NCBI RefSeq assembly: GCF_934772795.1
Contig: NZ_CAKVMR010000036.1
Location: forward strand, 1 to 23,250
Source of the DNA: an uncultured Holdemanella sp.
GTDB lineage: Bacteria > Bacillota_I > Bacilli_A > Erysipelotrichales > Erysipelotrichaceae
Direction of reading: 5' to 3'
DNA: 23,250 nt
The translations under genes and the position numbers were made by a program. Positions 1 through 8,600 of this stretch are shown piece by piece (positions within the stretch are counted from its first letter, which is position 1; each line of letters begins with the position of its first letter). Under the pieces are notes generated by a model, which was given only the letters and a program-made list of their open reading frames with translations, made no database searches and was not told the DNA's origin.

Positions 1-1413
1 AATGCTTTATTTCATGATAAAGAATATGTGGGTGCACGCAAAGCTTATGGAGAAGCTGAATTTTCTAAAAAGAAAGGATCTGAACTGTCAGCTTCTGAAA
101 AGAAGAAGAAAAAAGAATTGTCCAATATCATGTGTATTAAACAAAAAGAGTATAATCTCACGAAGACTTCTTTGTGTAAGTTTGTATCCAAAGAACAAAA
201 GAAATACAAGAACTACATCAACTCTCATCAGGCACAGGCAGAAGCTGAAGCTGTATATAAGGGAGTAGAAAAGGTTCTTTTTGAGGATGGTCGTCATCTT
301 CATTATCGAAGATATAATAGTTTCGATTGTATCAAACAAAAATGTGCTGCAACAGGTGTACGTCTTTTAAGATGGGATACCATATGTTTTATGAAACATT
401 ACTACAAGGTTCGTGTCCCAAAGAATGAATATATTCAGAACATCATTTCATCTGTTGATTTAAAAGAAGATGTTGTTTTTTCATTTTTAAAAAGAATCGA
501 ATTCAACAGTGGATTCAAATATTATGTAGTGATCACACTTCGAGGTGATGCACCAAAACGAATCAGGTTATCAGAAGATGGCGGACATCGTACAGGCGTT
601 GACTTTGGAACCTCTACGATTGCGACAGTCTCAAATAACGAGGTTCATCTGGAACAACTTGCTCCAGAATCAGCCAAATATGAAAAAGAGATTCGGCATA
701 GGCAAAATCTGGTAGATGCCTCTATGCGAAAACATAATCCAGAAAACTATAATAAGAATGGTACAGTCAAAAAGGGAAAACACAAATGGAAGACAACGAG
801 AAGGTGTAGACGTCTGAAACGACAGATACGCGTGCTCTATCGAAAACAGTCTGCTTATATCAAGACTTCACATCATACCTTTATCAACAGAGTCGTTCAG
901 AACACAAGCGAATTTATCCTTGAACCAATGAACTTTAAGGCTCTGCAGAAGAAGTCCAAAAAAACTGAACGACAGGATAAAGCCGTATCCATTAAACAAA
1001 AAGACGGCTCTTCAAAAATGGTACGCAAATACAAACGTAAGAAACGTTATGGACACTCTATCAAGAACCGTTCTCCAGGTCTTATGCAGGCCGATTTAAA
1101 AACAAAGGCAACACAGTATGGAATACCATACTACGAAATAGATATTCATCAATATCGTGCCTCTCAACTTCACCATGATACAGGTGAATACATCAAACCT
1201 ACTTTAAGTGAAAGATTTAAAACGATTGAAGGATGTAAAGTACAAAGAGATTTGTATTCTGCTTTTTTAATATGTCATACGGACGATACATTGACTGCAC
1301 CAGATTTTAAAGCCTGTCATCTTGATTTTCCACACTTTGTCAAGATGCAGGATACATTGATTCTAAATATGAAAAAATGTGGACACACAATGAAACACTG
1401 CTTTGGATTCTAG
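1..1413 (+). CDS. tnpB: TnpB-like RuvC-fold RNA-guided nuclease (5' partial)
   Basis: The reading frame is open from the first base of the window, so the gene starts upstream; the GTG at 28 is internal. Numbering from that codon, the RuvC-like motifs are GVDFGTSTIA (Asp192, codon at 601), EPMNF (Glu299, codon at 922) and RDLYSAF (Asp408, codon at 1249), so the D-E-D catalytic set looks intact. Between motifs I and II lies a very basic helical stretch, as in OrfB/TnpB proteins. The usual CxxC...CxxC zinc finger between motifs II and III is not recognisable: where TSxxCxxCG is expected the protein reads ASQLHHDTGEY, with only one nearby Cys. TnpB proteins cut DNA guided by a right-end RNA and help retain the element. 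The insert is followed directly by a guide-RNA-like region. The family call is firm; nuclease activity is inferred from motifs only. Confidence 0.72.
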   Translation, partial: NALFHDKEYVGARKAYGEAEFSKKKGSELSASEKKKKKELSNIMCIKQKEYNLTKTSLCKFVSKEQKKYKNYINSHQAQAEAEAVYKGVEKVLFEDGRHLHYRRYNSFDCIKQKCAATGVRLLRWDTICFMKHYYKVRVPKNEYIQNIISSVDLKEDVVFSFLKRIEFNSGFKYYVVITLRGDAPKRIRLSEDGGHRTGVDFGTSTIATVSNNEVHLEQLAPESAKYEKEIRHRQNLVDASMRKHNPENYNKNGTVKKGKHKWKTTRRCRRLKRQIRVLYRKQSAYIKTSHHTFINRVVQNTSEFILEPMNFKALQKKSKKTERQDKAVSIKQKDGSSKMVRKYKRKKRYGHSIKNRSPGLMQADLKTKATQYGIPYYEIDIHQYRASQLHHDTGEYIKPTLSERFKTIEGCKVQRDLYSAFLICHTDDTLTAPDFKACHLDFPHFVKMQDTLILNMKKCGHTMKHCFGF

Positions 1414-1634
1414 CTTAAAGAATCCCTCATCTAGTTCAGGTCTAAGGCGTAAGCCCTGCTGGATGCAGTATGAGTTTACAGAGTACAGTCTACATGGATT
1501 GGAAATGCTCGAAAAACAAGAGCTATGCAAAGACTATATGCAAGGTCTAGAACCATGCTGAAAGCTTTGCGATGCTCCATTTCTCGTATTGTGAGAAAGA
1601 GAATCTCGTCATTTTAATGATGAGAGTACGTCAA
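1414..1634 (+). ncRNA. Candidate omega/reRNA and element right end
   Basis: This stretch between the tnpB stop and the femX junction has no credible ORF but several local hairpins: GGC-GTAA-GCC near 1447-1456, CTGC...GCAG near 1456-1468, TTCTC...GAGAA near 1581-1596, and the terminal stem 1605-1624. In TnpB systems the guide RNA scaffold spans the end of tnpB and the right end, and the guide is the host sequence just past the boundary. Here that guide would begin about 1635 inside the femX-like gene. The RNA is inferred from position and structure; its 5' end could lie inside tnpB. Confidence 0.45.
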
Positions 1635-1678
1635 TACAAAGTTATAACTGGGCAAAAGTAAAAAGCAATTGGGATCAC

Positions 1679-2779
1679 ATGTATACAGGTGTATATAAAA
1701 ATAATGAATTGGTCGCAACAGGACTTGTCCTAATCAAAAGATTACCACTCTCTTTCTGTATGTACTATTTACCAAGAGGTCCTATTATGGATTATAAGGA
1801 TAAAGAACTTGTTCAATATTATTTTGATCAATTGAAAAAGTTAGCTAAAAAAGATCACTGTATCTTTATTAAATTTGATCCAACCATTCATGTAAATGAT
1901 TATGATTCAAAATCATATAATATAAATAGATATAAGGAAACAGAAACATACTTAGATATATTTAAAAGTTGTAAAGCTATTCATAAAGGATATACGATGC
2001 ATATTGCGGATACAGTGCAACCTAGATTTCAATCGAACGTATATTCATATGAAAATATAGAGGAAACTTTGCCAAAACATACAAAACGTTTAATAAAAGA
2101 TGCAAATCGAAGAAATGTACAAATTATTCATGGACATTTGGAATTATTAGATGACTTTAGTCGCCTAGTTGAACTGACAGAATCAAGAAAAGGAGTGGCA
2201 CTAAGAGATAAAGAATATTTCAAAACATTATTAGAAAATTATCCAGAGGGGGGAGTCATCTTCTTAGCTGTATGTAATGTATATAAATTAAATGAAGATG
2301 CAAAAACAAAAAAAGTGCAATTGGAAAAAGAAATTGTAGAAATACCAGAAAATGCGAAAAAGAAATTGCATCGTTTAGAAGATCAATTACGAAGTTTAAA
2401 TAAAGATATTTATGAATATAAAGAAATCTTTGATGAATTTGGTCAAAAAGACAAAGATATCGCAATTGCAGGAATACTTAGTATCCAATATGGAAATACT
2501 TGTGAAATGTTATATGCGGGAATGGATGAAAGATTTAAAAAATTCATGCCACAATATAAGGAATATGTTGAAAACTTTAAATGGGCCTTTGATAGAGGAT
2601 GCCTATGGAGTAATATGGGTGGTGTAGAAGGCTCCTTAGATGATGGATTGACTAAATTCAAGGATAACTTTAATCCAACTATCAATGAATTGATTGGTGA
2701 ATTTGATATACCTGTTTATCCAATTATGTATCGTTTAACGCAAAAAGCATATAAAATATTGAAAAGTAAGCATAAGTAA
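1679..2779 (+). CDS. FemA/FemX/MurM-type aminoacyltransferase, N-terminus removed by insertion
   Basis: Members of this family transfer amino acids from aminoacyl-tRNA to the stem-peptide lysine of lipid II at the cytoplasmic membrane face. The segment LPRGPIMDYKDKELV, the acetyltransferase-like halves and a charged helical hairpin (residues about 205-255, rich in K/E/L) inserted in the second half are typical of FemA/MurM proteins. Family members are about 400-410 residues; this ORF has 366. In-frame codons upstream of ATG 1679 still encode recognisable FemX sequence, SYNWAKVKSNWDH (1640-1678), matching the conserved N-terminal region, but then run into the TnpB element at about 1634. No start codon lies between the junction and 1679, and there is no clear Shine-Dalgarno site before 1679. 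The first 25 or so codons are presumably stranded on the far side of the element. The gene is probably inactive or poorly expressed, although the rest is uninterrupted. Confidence 0.75.
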   Translation: MYTGVYKNNELVATGLVLIKRLPLSFCMYYLPRGPIMDYKDKELVQYYFDQLKKLAKKDHCIFIKFDPTIHVNDYDSKSYNINRYKETETYLDIFKSCKAIHKGYTMHIADTVQPRFQSNVYSYENIEETLPKHTKRLIKDANRRNVQIIHGHLELLDDFSRLVELTESRKGVALRDKEYFKTLLENYPEGGVIFLAVCNVYKLNEDAKTKKVQLEKEIVEIPENAKKKLHRLEDQLRSLNKDIYEYKEIFDEFGQKDKDIAIAGILSIQYGNTCEMLYAGMDERFKKFMPQYKEYVENFKWAFDRGCLWSNMGGVEGSLDDGLTKFKDNFNPTINELIGEFDIPVYPIMYRLTQKAYKILKSKHK

Positions 2780-2790
2780 TAATTATTTTA

Positions 2791-2820
2791 TTGACATTCA
2801 TTTTAATTTATGTTTATAAT
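2791..2820 (+). promoter_or_regulatory. Sigma-A promoter of rpmH
   Basis: A perfect -35 TTGACA (2791-2796) and perfect -10 TATAAT (2815-2820) are separated by 18 bases, just after the femX-like stop codon and about 60 bases before the L34 start. This is the best-matching promoter in the window, as expected for a ribosomal protein gene. Confidence 0.85.
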
Positions 2821-2880
2821 GTTTGAGCAATCTTATTTGAAAATTTAGAATGAAGAAAAAGACTGAGAGGTGTAATCAAG

Positions 2881-3015
2881 ATGAAAAGAACATATCAGCC
2901 AAGTAAGAGAAAACACCAAAAAGTTCATGGCTTCCGTGCTCGTATGGCAACTGTTGGTGGACGTAACGTTCTTTCTAGAAGAAGAGCGAAAGGCAGAAAG
3001 GTTTTATCCGCATAG
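2881..3015 (+). CDS. rpmH: 50S ribosomal protein L34
   Basis: This 44-residue, highly basic protein begins MKRTYQPSKRKHQKVHGF and ends RRRAKGRKVLSA, the hallmark L34 sequence. L34 is a structural protein of the large ribosomal subunit. A GAGAGGTG ribosome site lies about 10 bases upstream of the ATG. The gene is followed by a hairpin terminator and then by rnpA, the standard neighbour near bacterial chromosome origins. Usually dnaA lies divergently upstream of rpmH; here a femX-like gene and a TnpB element are found there instead. The identification is certain. Confidence 0.98.
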   Translation: MKRTYQPSKRKHQKVHGFRARMATVGGRNVLSRRRAKGRKVLSA

Positions 3016-3040
3016 AAATCACCTGCTAGGTGATTTTTTT
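3016..3040 (+). terminator. Intrinsic terminator/attenuator after rpmH
   Basis: The perfect 9-bp stem AAATCACCT/AGGTGATTT with loop GCT is followed by a T run up to 3040, immediately after the rpmH stop. Because rnpA begins 20 bases later without an obvious promoter, the hairpin probably lowers rnpA and yidC expression relative to L34 by partial termination. Confidence 0.8.
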
Positions 3041-3059
3041 GTCTGGATAGGGAAATAAC

Positions 3060-3401
3060 ATGAAAAAAGAGTTTCGTGTATTAAAAAACTATGAGTTTTC
3101 TTCCATCATCCAGAATCGACAATTTGTTAAGTCGTCGTCTTTTGTTTGTTATTTTCAAAAACGTAAACTAGACCATGCAAGAGTCGGAATCAGTGTTGGC
3201 AAAAAATTAGGCAATGCGGTCTGTCGTAATAAAGTAAAAAGACAGCTTCGCAGTATAGTAGATGATATTTTTACATTTGAAGAGGGATATGATCTTATTA
3301 TTATAGTTCGACCTGCCTACGCAAATAAGTCGTTTGAAGAAAATAAAAACGAAATGAAAGAAAATCAAAATCGGATAAATAAAAGATTTTTGAAAAAGTA
3401 G
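3060..3401 (+). CDS. rnpA: Ribonuclease P protein component
   Basis: This 113-residue basic protein binds the RNase P RNA and assists 5' processing of pre-tRNAs. The RNR signature is visible as GNAVCRNKVKRQLR (around residues 50-63), preceded by the ARVGISVGKKLG strand, with LIIIVRPAYA as the last core strand. The length fits the family. It lies between rpmH and yidC, as in most Firmicutes. The start ATG at 3060 is preceded by ATAGGGAA. It ends 11 bases before yidC and is likely co-transcribed with it. Confidence 0.95.
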   Translation: MKKEFRVLKNYEFSSIIQNRQFVKSSSFVCYFQKRKLDHARVGISVGKKLGNAVCRNKVKRQLRSIVDDIFTFEEGYDLIIIVRPAYANKSFEENKNEMKENQNRINKRFLKK

Positions 3402-3412
3402 AGGAATAAAAA

Positions 3413-4405
3413 ATGAAACAATTTTTGCAGAAAAAAGCAAAATTGGTCTTTCTATGTATGTTGGTATTATTAACATGTACGGCTTGTGCAAATCCAAGAG
3501 GTAGAGATGGAAAAACATTAGCAGACCAAATTATTGCAAGTGAAGAAACAACAATTGATGCTAGTCAAATCAATTACAAAGACATTTCTGATAAAGAAGT
3601 AAAAAAAGAAATTAAAAAGAATATTAAAGATGGACAATATACAATTCAACCGACAACTTTTAAAAATTCTATGTCAAAAGGATGGTTTGAAGGTTTAATT
3701 GTTTGGCCAATCGCACAAATTATCAACTTAATTTCTTCAAAGACAGATGCCGGTGTAGGTATCATTTTAACAACATTGTTAATTCAGATGCTTGTATTTG
3801 TATTTACACGTAAATCACAAATGTCTACACAAAGAATGCAGGAAATTCAGCCTGAAATTCAAAAAATCCAAAATAAATATAAAGATAAAACAGATGAGCG
3901 TTCTAAAATGCAAATGGCTCAAGAAATGCAGAATCTTTATCAAAAATACGATATTCATCCATTTGGTTCAATGTTAATTACTTTCATTCAACTACCAATC
4001 ATGCTGGGTATGTATTATGCAACAATGCGTTCAGTAAGTGTTGTTAGTGGAAGCTTTATGGGTATTTCTTTAGCTGGAACTCCACTTGATGGATTTAAAG
4101 CATTCGATATCGCATATATCGCAATTTATGTATTGATGGTTATCTTCTATATTGTTTCAATGAAATTACCTCAATGGTTAAAGAAATGGCAAGATAAGAA
4201 AGATCACGTTAAAGTTAAGAAATATGCACAGGAAGAAACAAATCCTATGGCTAACAGCATGAATATGTCAATGTATTTCATGACAGCAATGATCTGTGTT
4301 ATGTATATTTCATGGCCAATGGCAATGTCATTCTATTGGTTAGTATCAAGTGTAATTCGTGTATGTCAATCATTGATCCTACACCAAGTTATGAATAAAA
4401 AGTAG
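3413..4405 (+). CDS. yidC: Membrane protein insertase YidC/OxaA (lipoprotein type)
   Basis: This 330-residue protein inserts proteins into the cytoplasmic membrane, alone or with SecYEG. It has an N-terminal hydrophobic signal with a lipobox-like region ending in Cys (Cys22 or Cys25), typical of Gram-positive YidC, which lacks the large periplasmic domain of proteobacterial YidC. The 60KD_IMP core starts at WPIAQIINLI, with TM1 around residues 115-130, then a long charged cytoplasmic hairpin (EIQPEIQKIQNKYKDK), HPFGSMLITFIQLPIMLGMY, and two or three further TM segments ending LVSSVIRVCQSLILHQV. The cationic groove residue is probably the Arg in FTRKSQ. AGAGGAA precedes the start. It lies between rnpA and khpB, the conserved order. 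Confidence 0.94.
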   Translation: MKQFLQKKAKLVFLCMLVLLTCTACANPRGRDGKTLADQIIASEETTIDASQINYKDISDKEVKKEIKKNIKDGQYTIQPTTFKNSMSKGWFEGLIVWPIAQIINLISSKTDAGVGIILTTLLIQMLVFVFTRKSQMSTQRMQEIQPEIQKIQNKYKDKTDERSKMQMAQEMQNLYQKYDIHPFGSMLITFIQLPIMLGMYYATMRSVSVVSGSFMGISLAGTPLDGFKAFDIAYIAIYVLMVIFYIVSMKLPQWLKKWQDKKDHVKVKKYAQEETNPMANSMNMSMYFMTAMICVMYISWPMAMSFYWLVSSVIRVCQSLILHQVMNKK

Positions 4406-4414
4406 GTAGAACAT

Positions 4415-5041
4415 ATGGAATTCGCTAAATTTACTGGAAAAACTTTAGATGAAGCTTTAGCTGCTGCATGCAGTGCTAAAGGATGTACAAAAGAAGAACT
4501 TCATTATGAAGTAACAGAAGAAAAAAGTGGCTTTTTAGGAATCGGAAAAACAATTGAAATTGAAGCATATTGCCCAAAAGATATTGAAGATTTCATTAAG
4601 TCATATATTCAAACATATTTTGACAATGCAGAATTAGATGGAACTGTTGAAATTGAAAATGACCACGGTTTCTATCGTATTACTGTAAACACAAAAAACA
4701 ATGCGATTATGATTGGTAAAGCGGGTAAGTCTTTACAAGCGTTCAATCGTTTAGTTAAAGCTGCAGTAAGCGCAGCATTCAAAAAGCGTGTCGGACTTTT
4801 AATCGATGTAAATGGTTATAAGGAAGAAAGATACGAAAAAATTTGTAAAATGGCAGTTCGCGTCGCAAAAGATGTGCGTCGTACAAAAGTAGATGCAGTA
4901 TTAGATCCAATGCCAGCCGATGAAAGAAAGGCAATTCACAACGCTTTAGCAGGAATGAATGATATTTCTACTAAGAGTGAAGGTGAAGGCGAAGGACGTC
5001 GTTTACACATTTTATATACACCAGGAAAAGATGAAGAATAA
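4415..5041 (+). CDS. khpB: RNA-binding protein KhpB (Jag/EloR)
   Basis: This 208-residue protein has the full Jag layout: a Jag_N domain (residues 1-52, ending SGFLGIGKTIEIE), a KH domain with the GxxG loop IGKAGKSLQAF (100-110), and an R3H domain with RKAIH (171-175) and the downstream SEGEGEGRRL stretch. KhpB forms a complex with KhpA, binds many transcripts and regulates cell elongation and wall synthesis in Gram-positive bacteria. It starts 9 bases after yidC and is co-transcribed with it. The usual linker between Jag_N and KH is very short here, so the protein is at the compact end of the family. Confidence 0.93.
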   Translation: MEFAKFTGKTLDEALAAACSAKGCTKEELHYEVTEEKSGFLGIGKTIEIEAYCPKDIEDFIKSYIQTYFDNAELDGTVEIENDHGFYRITVNTKNNAIMIGKAGKSLQAFNRLVKAAVSAAFKKRVGLLIDVNGYKEERYEKICKMAVRVAKDVRRTKVDAVLDPMPADERKAIHNALAGMNDISTKSEGEGEGRRLHILYTPGKDEE

Positions 5042-5064
5042 CGGGATTATCCCGTTATTTTTTT
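5037..5064 (+). terminator. Intrinsic terminator after khpB
   Basis: A perfect 10-bp inverted repeat AATAACGGGA/TCCCGTTATT with a 3-base loop overlaps the khpB stop codon and is followed by a run of T up to 5064. It closes the rpmH-rnpA-yidC-khpB unit. Confidence 0.9.
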
Positions 5065-5082
5065 GAAGGAGGAGTTTTTTTT

Positions 5083-5643
5083 ATGAAAATTATTATTGGA
5101 TTAGGAAATATTGGTAGAGAATATGAAAATACACGTCATAATGCAGGTTTTATGGCAATTGATAAATTGGCACAAATGCTAGAAATGGATTTTAATCAGG
5201 AAAAGTTTTCGGCTTATTTTGCGAAAAAGAAAATTGATGGAGAAGACATTATTTTATTAAAACCAACCACATATATGAATAATAGTGGCATCGCTCTAAG
5301 ACAATGCATGGATTTCTATAAAGTGCTTTCTGAAGATATTCTAGTATTATATGATGATATGGATATGCCTGTTGGAAAACTTCGTTTGCGTCAAAAAGGT
5401 AGTGCTGGTGGTCATAACGGAATCAAGAGTATTATTTCTCATATTGGCACACAGGAATTTGATCGTATTCGCATAGGAATTGGTAAAGATAAAATGATTC
5501 CAGTTGTAGACTGGGTATTAGGCAAATTCCCTCAGGAACAACAAGACGATTTAAATCATGCATTAGAACAAGCCGCAAAAGCAGCTAAATTTTCAATTAA
5601 ACACTCTTTTAGCGACACAATGAACAGGTATAATAAAAAGTAG
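5083..5643 (+). CDS. pth: Peptidyl-tRNA hydrolase
   Basis: The enzyme cleaves peptidyl-tRNA released from stalled ribosomes. It has 186 residues, the normal length. Catalytic and substrate residues are visible: Asn9 in GLGNIG, His19 in NTRHNAGF, Asn in KPTTYMNNSG, Asp in LYDDMDMPVGKLR, and Asn in GSAGGHNGIKSI. A strong AAGGAGGAG ribosome site precedes the ATG. The gene lies directly after the khpB terminator, so a promoter should lie in or just before the short gap, or it depends on read-through. mfd follows immediately, as in Bacillus. Confidence 0.96.
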   Translation: MKIIIGLGNIGREYENTRHNAGFMAIDKLAQMLEMDFNQEKFSAYFAKKKIDGEDIILLKPTTYMNNSGIALRQCMDFYKVLSEDILVLYDDMDMPVGKLRLRQKGSAGGHNGIKSIISHIGTQEFDRIRIGIGKDKMIPVVDWVLGKFPQEQQDDLNHALEQAAKAAKFSIKHSFSDTMNRYNKK

Positions 5644-5652
5644 GTGGTATTT

Positions 5653-8600
5653 TTGAAAGATACAATATTAAAGAAACTACAGTCCAATCCAGTAGCCCAA
5701 CAAATGCTTCAATTTGGCAATAATATAGGCAATTTATTTCCAAATGAAGAAGCTTTATGTATGGCCAGCGCTTTTATGCAGGATAAACAAACACGAATTG
5801 TAGTTAAGAAAAATCGTTATGAAGCGCAACAACTCTACCAAAGATTAAAACCTTTAGTAGAAGATACATTACTATTCGTGATGGAAGAATCTTTGCGTGT
5901 ACAAGCCATTGCTTCAAGTCCAGAAGATAAACAAGAACAACTCTATGTATTAACTCAGCTTGTGAAAGAAGATAAGCCACGTATTATTATATGTAATACG
6001 GCGGCCTTTTTGCGTTACTTGCCCGATAAAGAATTATTTAAAAGTCTTTGTTTCAAATTTGAGGTAGATCAAGAAATCACGATGGCAGAATTGAAACAAA
6101 AACTAAATCGTGCCGGCTATACGAAAGTCAATTATGTAGATCGACCATGTACATACGCAAGTCGTGGAGGCATTGTCGATGTATATTGCCTTGAATATGA
6201 ACATCCAATTCGTATTGAATTTTTTGATACTGTGATTGAATCCATTCGTCTATTTCATGAAGAAACCCAGCGAACAATTCAAACAATTGATTCTGTATTG
6301 ATCAATCCAGCAACAGATCTATTGTTTACAGATGATCAGATTGAGTATCTACAGAAAGAAATCGATTCTGAATTAGAAAAACAGCAGGCAAAATTAATTC
6401 AAGATGATTATGACTTCTTATTGGATTATATTGAAAAAGATAAGATTTCTATAGAAAACTATGATATTGATCCACATTTGTATATTTATTTTAGTTATTT
6501 AAATACAAATAAATTAACGGACTATGTCAATGGACACATTATTTTTTCAAGTCAGGAAGAAGTCGAAAATGGATATAAAAAATTGAATGAGGAAACAATT
6601 TCTTTTATTCAGGAAATGGTTGAATCTCATCAATATTTACCTAAATATAGTATGTTCCATGACATATTCACATTTGAAAAAGAACACAAGATTCAGATGT
6701 TCCATGATTTCTTAGATTTTAAACATCCAATCTTCTCAAAAATAGAGACATTAGAAAAATCAGATCAACCATTGATTCAAATTTTAGAGAATCTAAAAGG
6801 GAAAAATATCTATATTTCTTTGGATGAGGAACATACAAAAAAAGTGCAGGAAGCCTTAAAAGCTTATTCCATTCATAGGAATATCACATTTATTGAAGAT
6901 GACTTTTATGAAGGATTTACATATGAAGATATTTCTGTTTACACACAACAGGAATTATTCCATCGTCCTAGTCAAATCAAACGTTATCAGAAAACATTTA
7001 AGCAAGGTCAAATCTTACAGAATATTCTTGAACTAGAACCAAATGATTATGTTGTGCATGAACAATATGGTATTGGCCAATATGTTGGAATCACAACGCG
7101 AAAAATAAAAGGAAAAACCTTAGATTATTTACATGTTTTATACAATGGGGGCGACGAATTATTTGTTCCATTATCACAATTTCAGCTTGTAAGAAAATAC
7201 GTGTCCAAAGAAGGTGTGGGTATCAAGTTATCTCAATTAGGATCAAATAAATGGAAAAAGACTAAGGAAAAGGTTTCTAAGAAGGTTGAAGAAATTGCGT
7301 CTCGATTAGTTGAGCTATATGCGAAGCGAAATGAAGATATCGGTTTTGCGTTCAGTAAAGATGATGATCTACAAAGAGAATTTGAAGAAGCCTTTGAATA
7401 TGAGGCAACACCAGATCAAATCAGAGCTACAGAAGAAATTAAGCGCGAAATGGAAAAGCCAAAACCAATGGATCACTTATTATGTGGAGATGTAGGATTT
7501 GGTAAGACAGAAGTAGCTATGCGTGCAGCATTCAAGGCAATTTCAAATAATAAACAAGTAGCTTTACTATGCCCAACTACAATTTTATCTATGCAACATT
7601 ATCAGACATTTATGAAGCGTTTTGAAAATGTAGGGGCTAATATTCGCGTAGTAAATCGTTTTGTAGCAACAAAAGAAATTAGTCAGATCAAAAAAGAATT
7701 GGCGGAAGGACAAGTTGATATTATTATTGGTACTCATAAATTATTGAATAAATCTTTCCAATATAAAAATTTGGGTTTATTGATCATTGATGAGGAACAG
7801 CGATTTGGAGTTGAGCATAAAGAAAAAATTAAAGAGATGAAAAACGCAATCGACGTTCTATCTTTAAGTGCAACACCTATTCCAAGAACTTTACAGATGT
7901 CTTTGATTGGAGTACGTACGATTTCACAATTAAATACACCACCATTGCATCGTCATCCAATTCAAACGTATGTGATGGAAAACAAAAAGAGTGTCGTAAA
8001 AGAAATTATTCAAAGAGAATTATCTCGTGGAGGACAAGTTTTCTATTTGTATAACCACGTATCGAATATCTATTCTGTAGCTAAAAATATTCAGAATATG
8101 TTCCCCGATGCCAAAGTAGCCGTAGCACATGGACGCATGGAGAAGAATGATATTGAGCAGACAATGATTGATTTTGAACAAGAGAAATATCAAATTTTAG
8201 TCTGTACAACAATTATTGAAACTGGACTTGATATTGCGAATGCGAATACGATGATCATTGATGATGCCGACCGCTTTGGATTATCCCAGCTCTATCAGAT
8301 TCGAGGTCGTGTTGGGCGTCGTGAAAAAATCGCATATTGTTATTTATTGGTGCAGCCACAAAAAGAATTAACGGAACAAGCCCATAAAAGATTAAAAGCC
8401 ATTAAAGAATTTACATCCTTAGGCAGTGGTTATAAGGTCGCTATGCGAGATTTAACAATTCGTGGAGCCGGAGATATGCTTGGGCCGCAACAAGCCGGAT
8501 TTATTGATGATGTAGGATTGGATCTATATCTTGAAATGCTCGCAAGTGCCATTAAGGAAAAACAAGGTAAGCCAATTGAGGATAAAAAGAATGATAAAGT

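Larger units (their letters stand above)
1..1634 (+). mobile_element. IS200/IS605-type (IS1341-like) element, 3' part only
   Basis: The left end lies outside the window. What is visible is a TnpB-like gene followed by about 220 non-coding bases ending in a stem-loop (1605-1613 paired with 1616-1624) and the tail AGTACGTCAA. A subterminal hairpin followed by a short single-stranded tail is the usual architecture of IS200/IS605 right ends. The right boundary is set at about 1634 because FemX-like coding sequence is recognisable in frame immediately after it. No TnpA (Y1) transposase gene is visible, so this may be a tnpB-only element mobilised in trans. No target-site duplication is expected for this family. 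The boundary is uncertain by a few bases. Confidence 0.6.

Noticed and set aside
28..30. GTG at 28 as the true start of the TnpB-like protein
   Set aside because: The frame is open to base 1 with no ribosome site before 28, so the gene is simply cut by the window edge.
1414..1678. A CRISPR array or tRNA in the non-coding stretch after tnpB
   Set aside because: There are no regularly spaced direct repeats and no cloverleaf; its hairpins fit an IS200/IS605 right end.
3207..3518. A 103-residue minus-strand ORF opposite rnpA and yidC
   Set aside because: It lies antisense to two certain genes, has a low-complexity Phe/Ile composition from AT-rich sequence, and no ribosome site was noticed.
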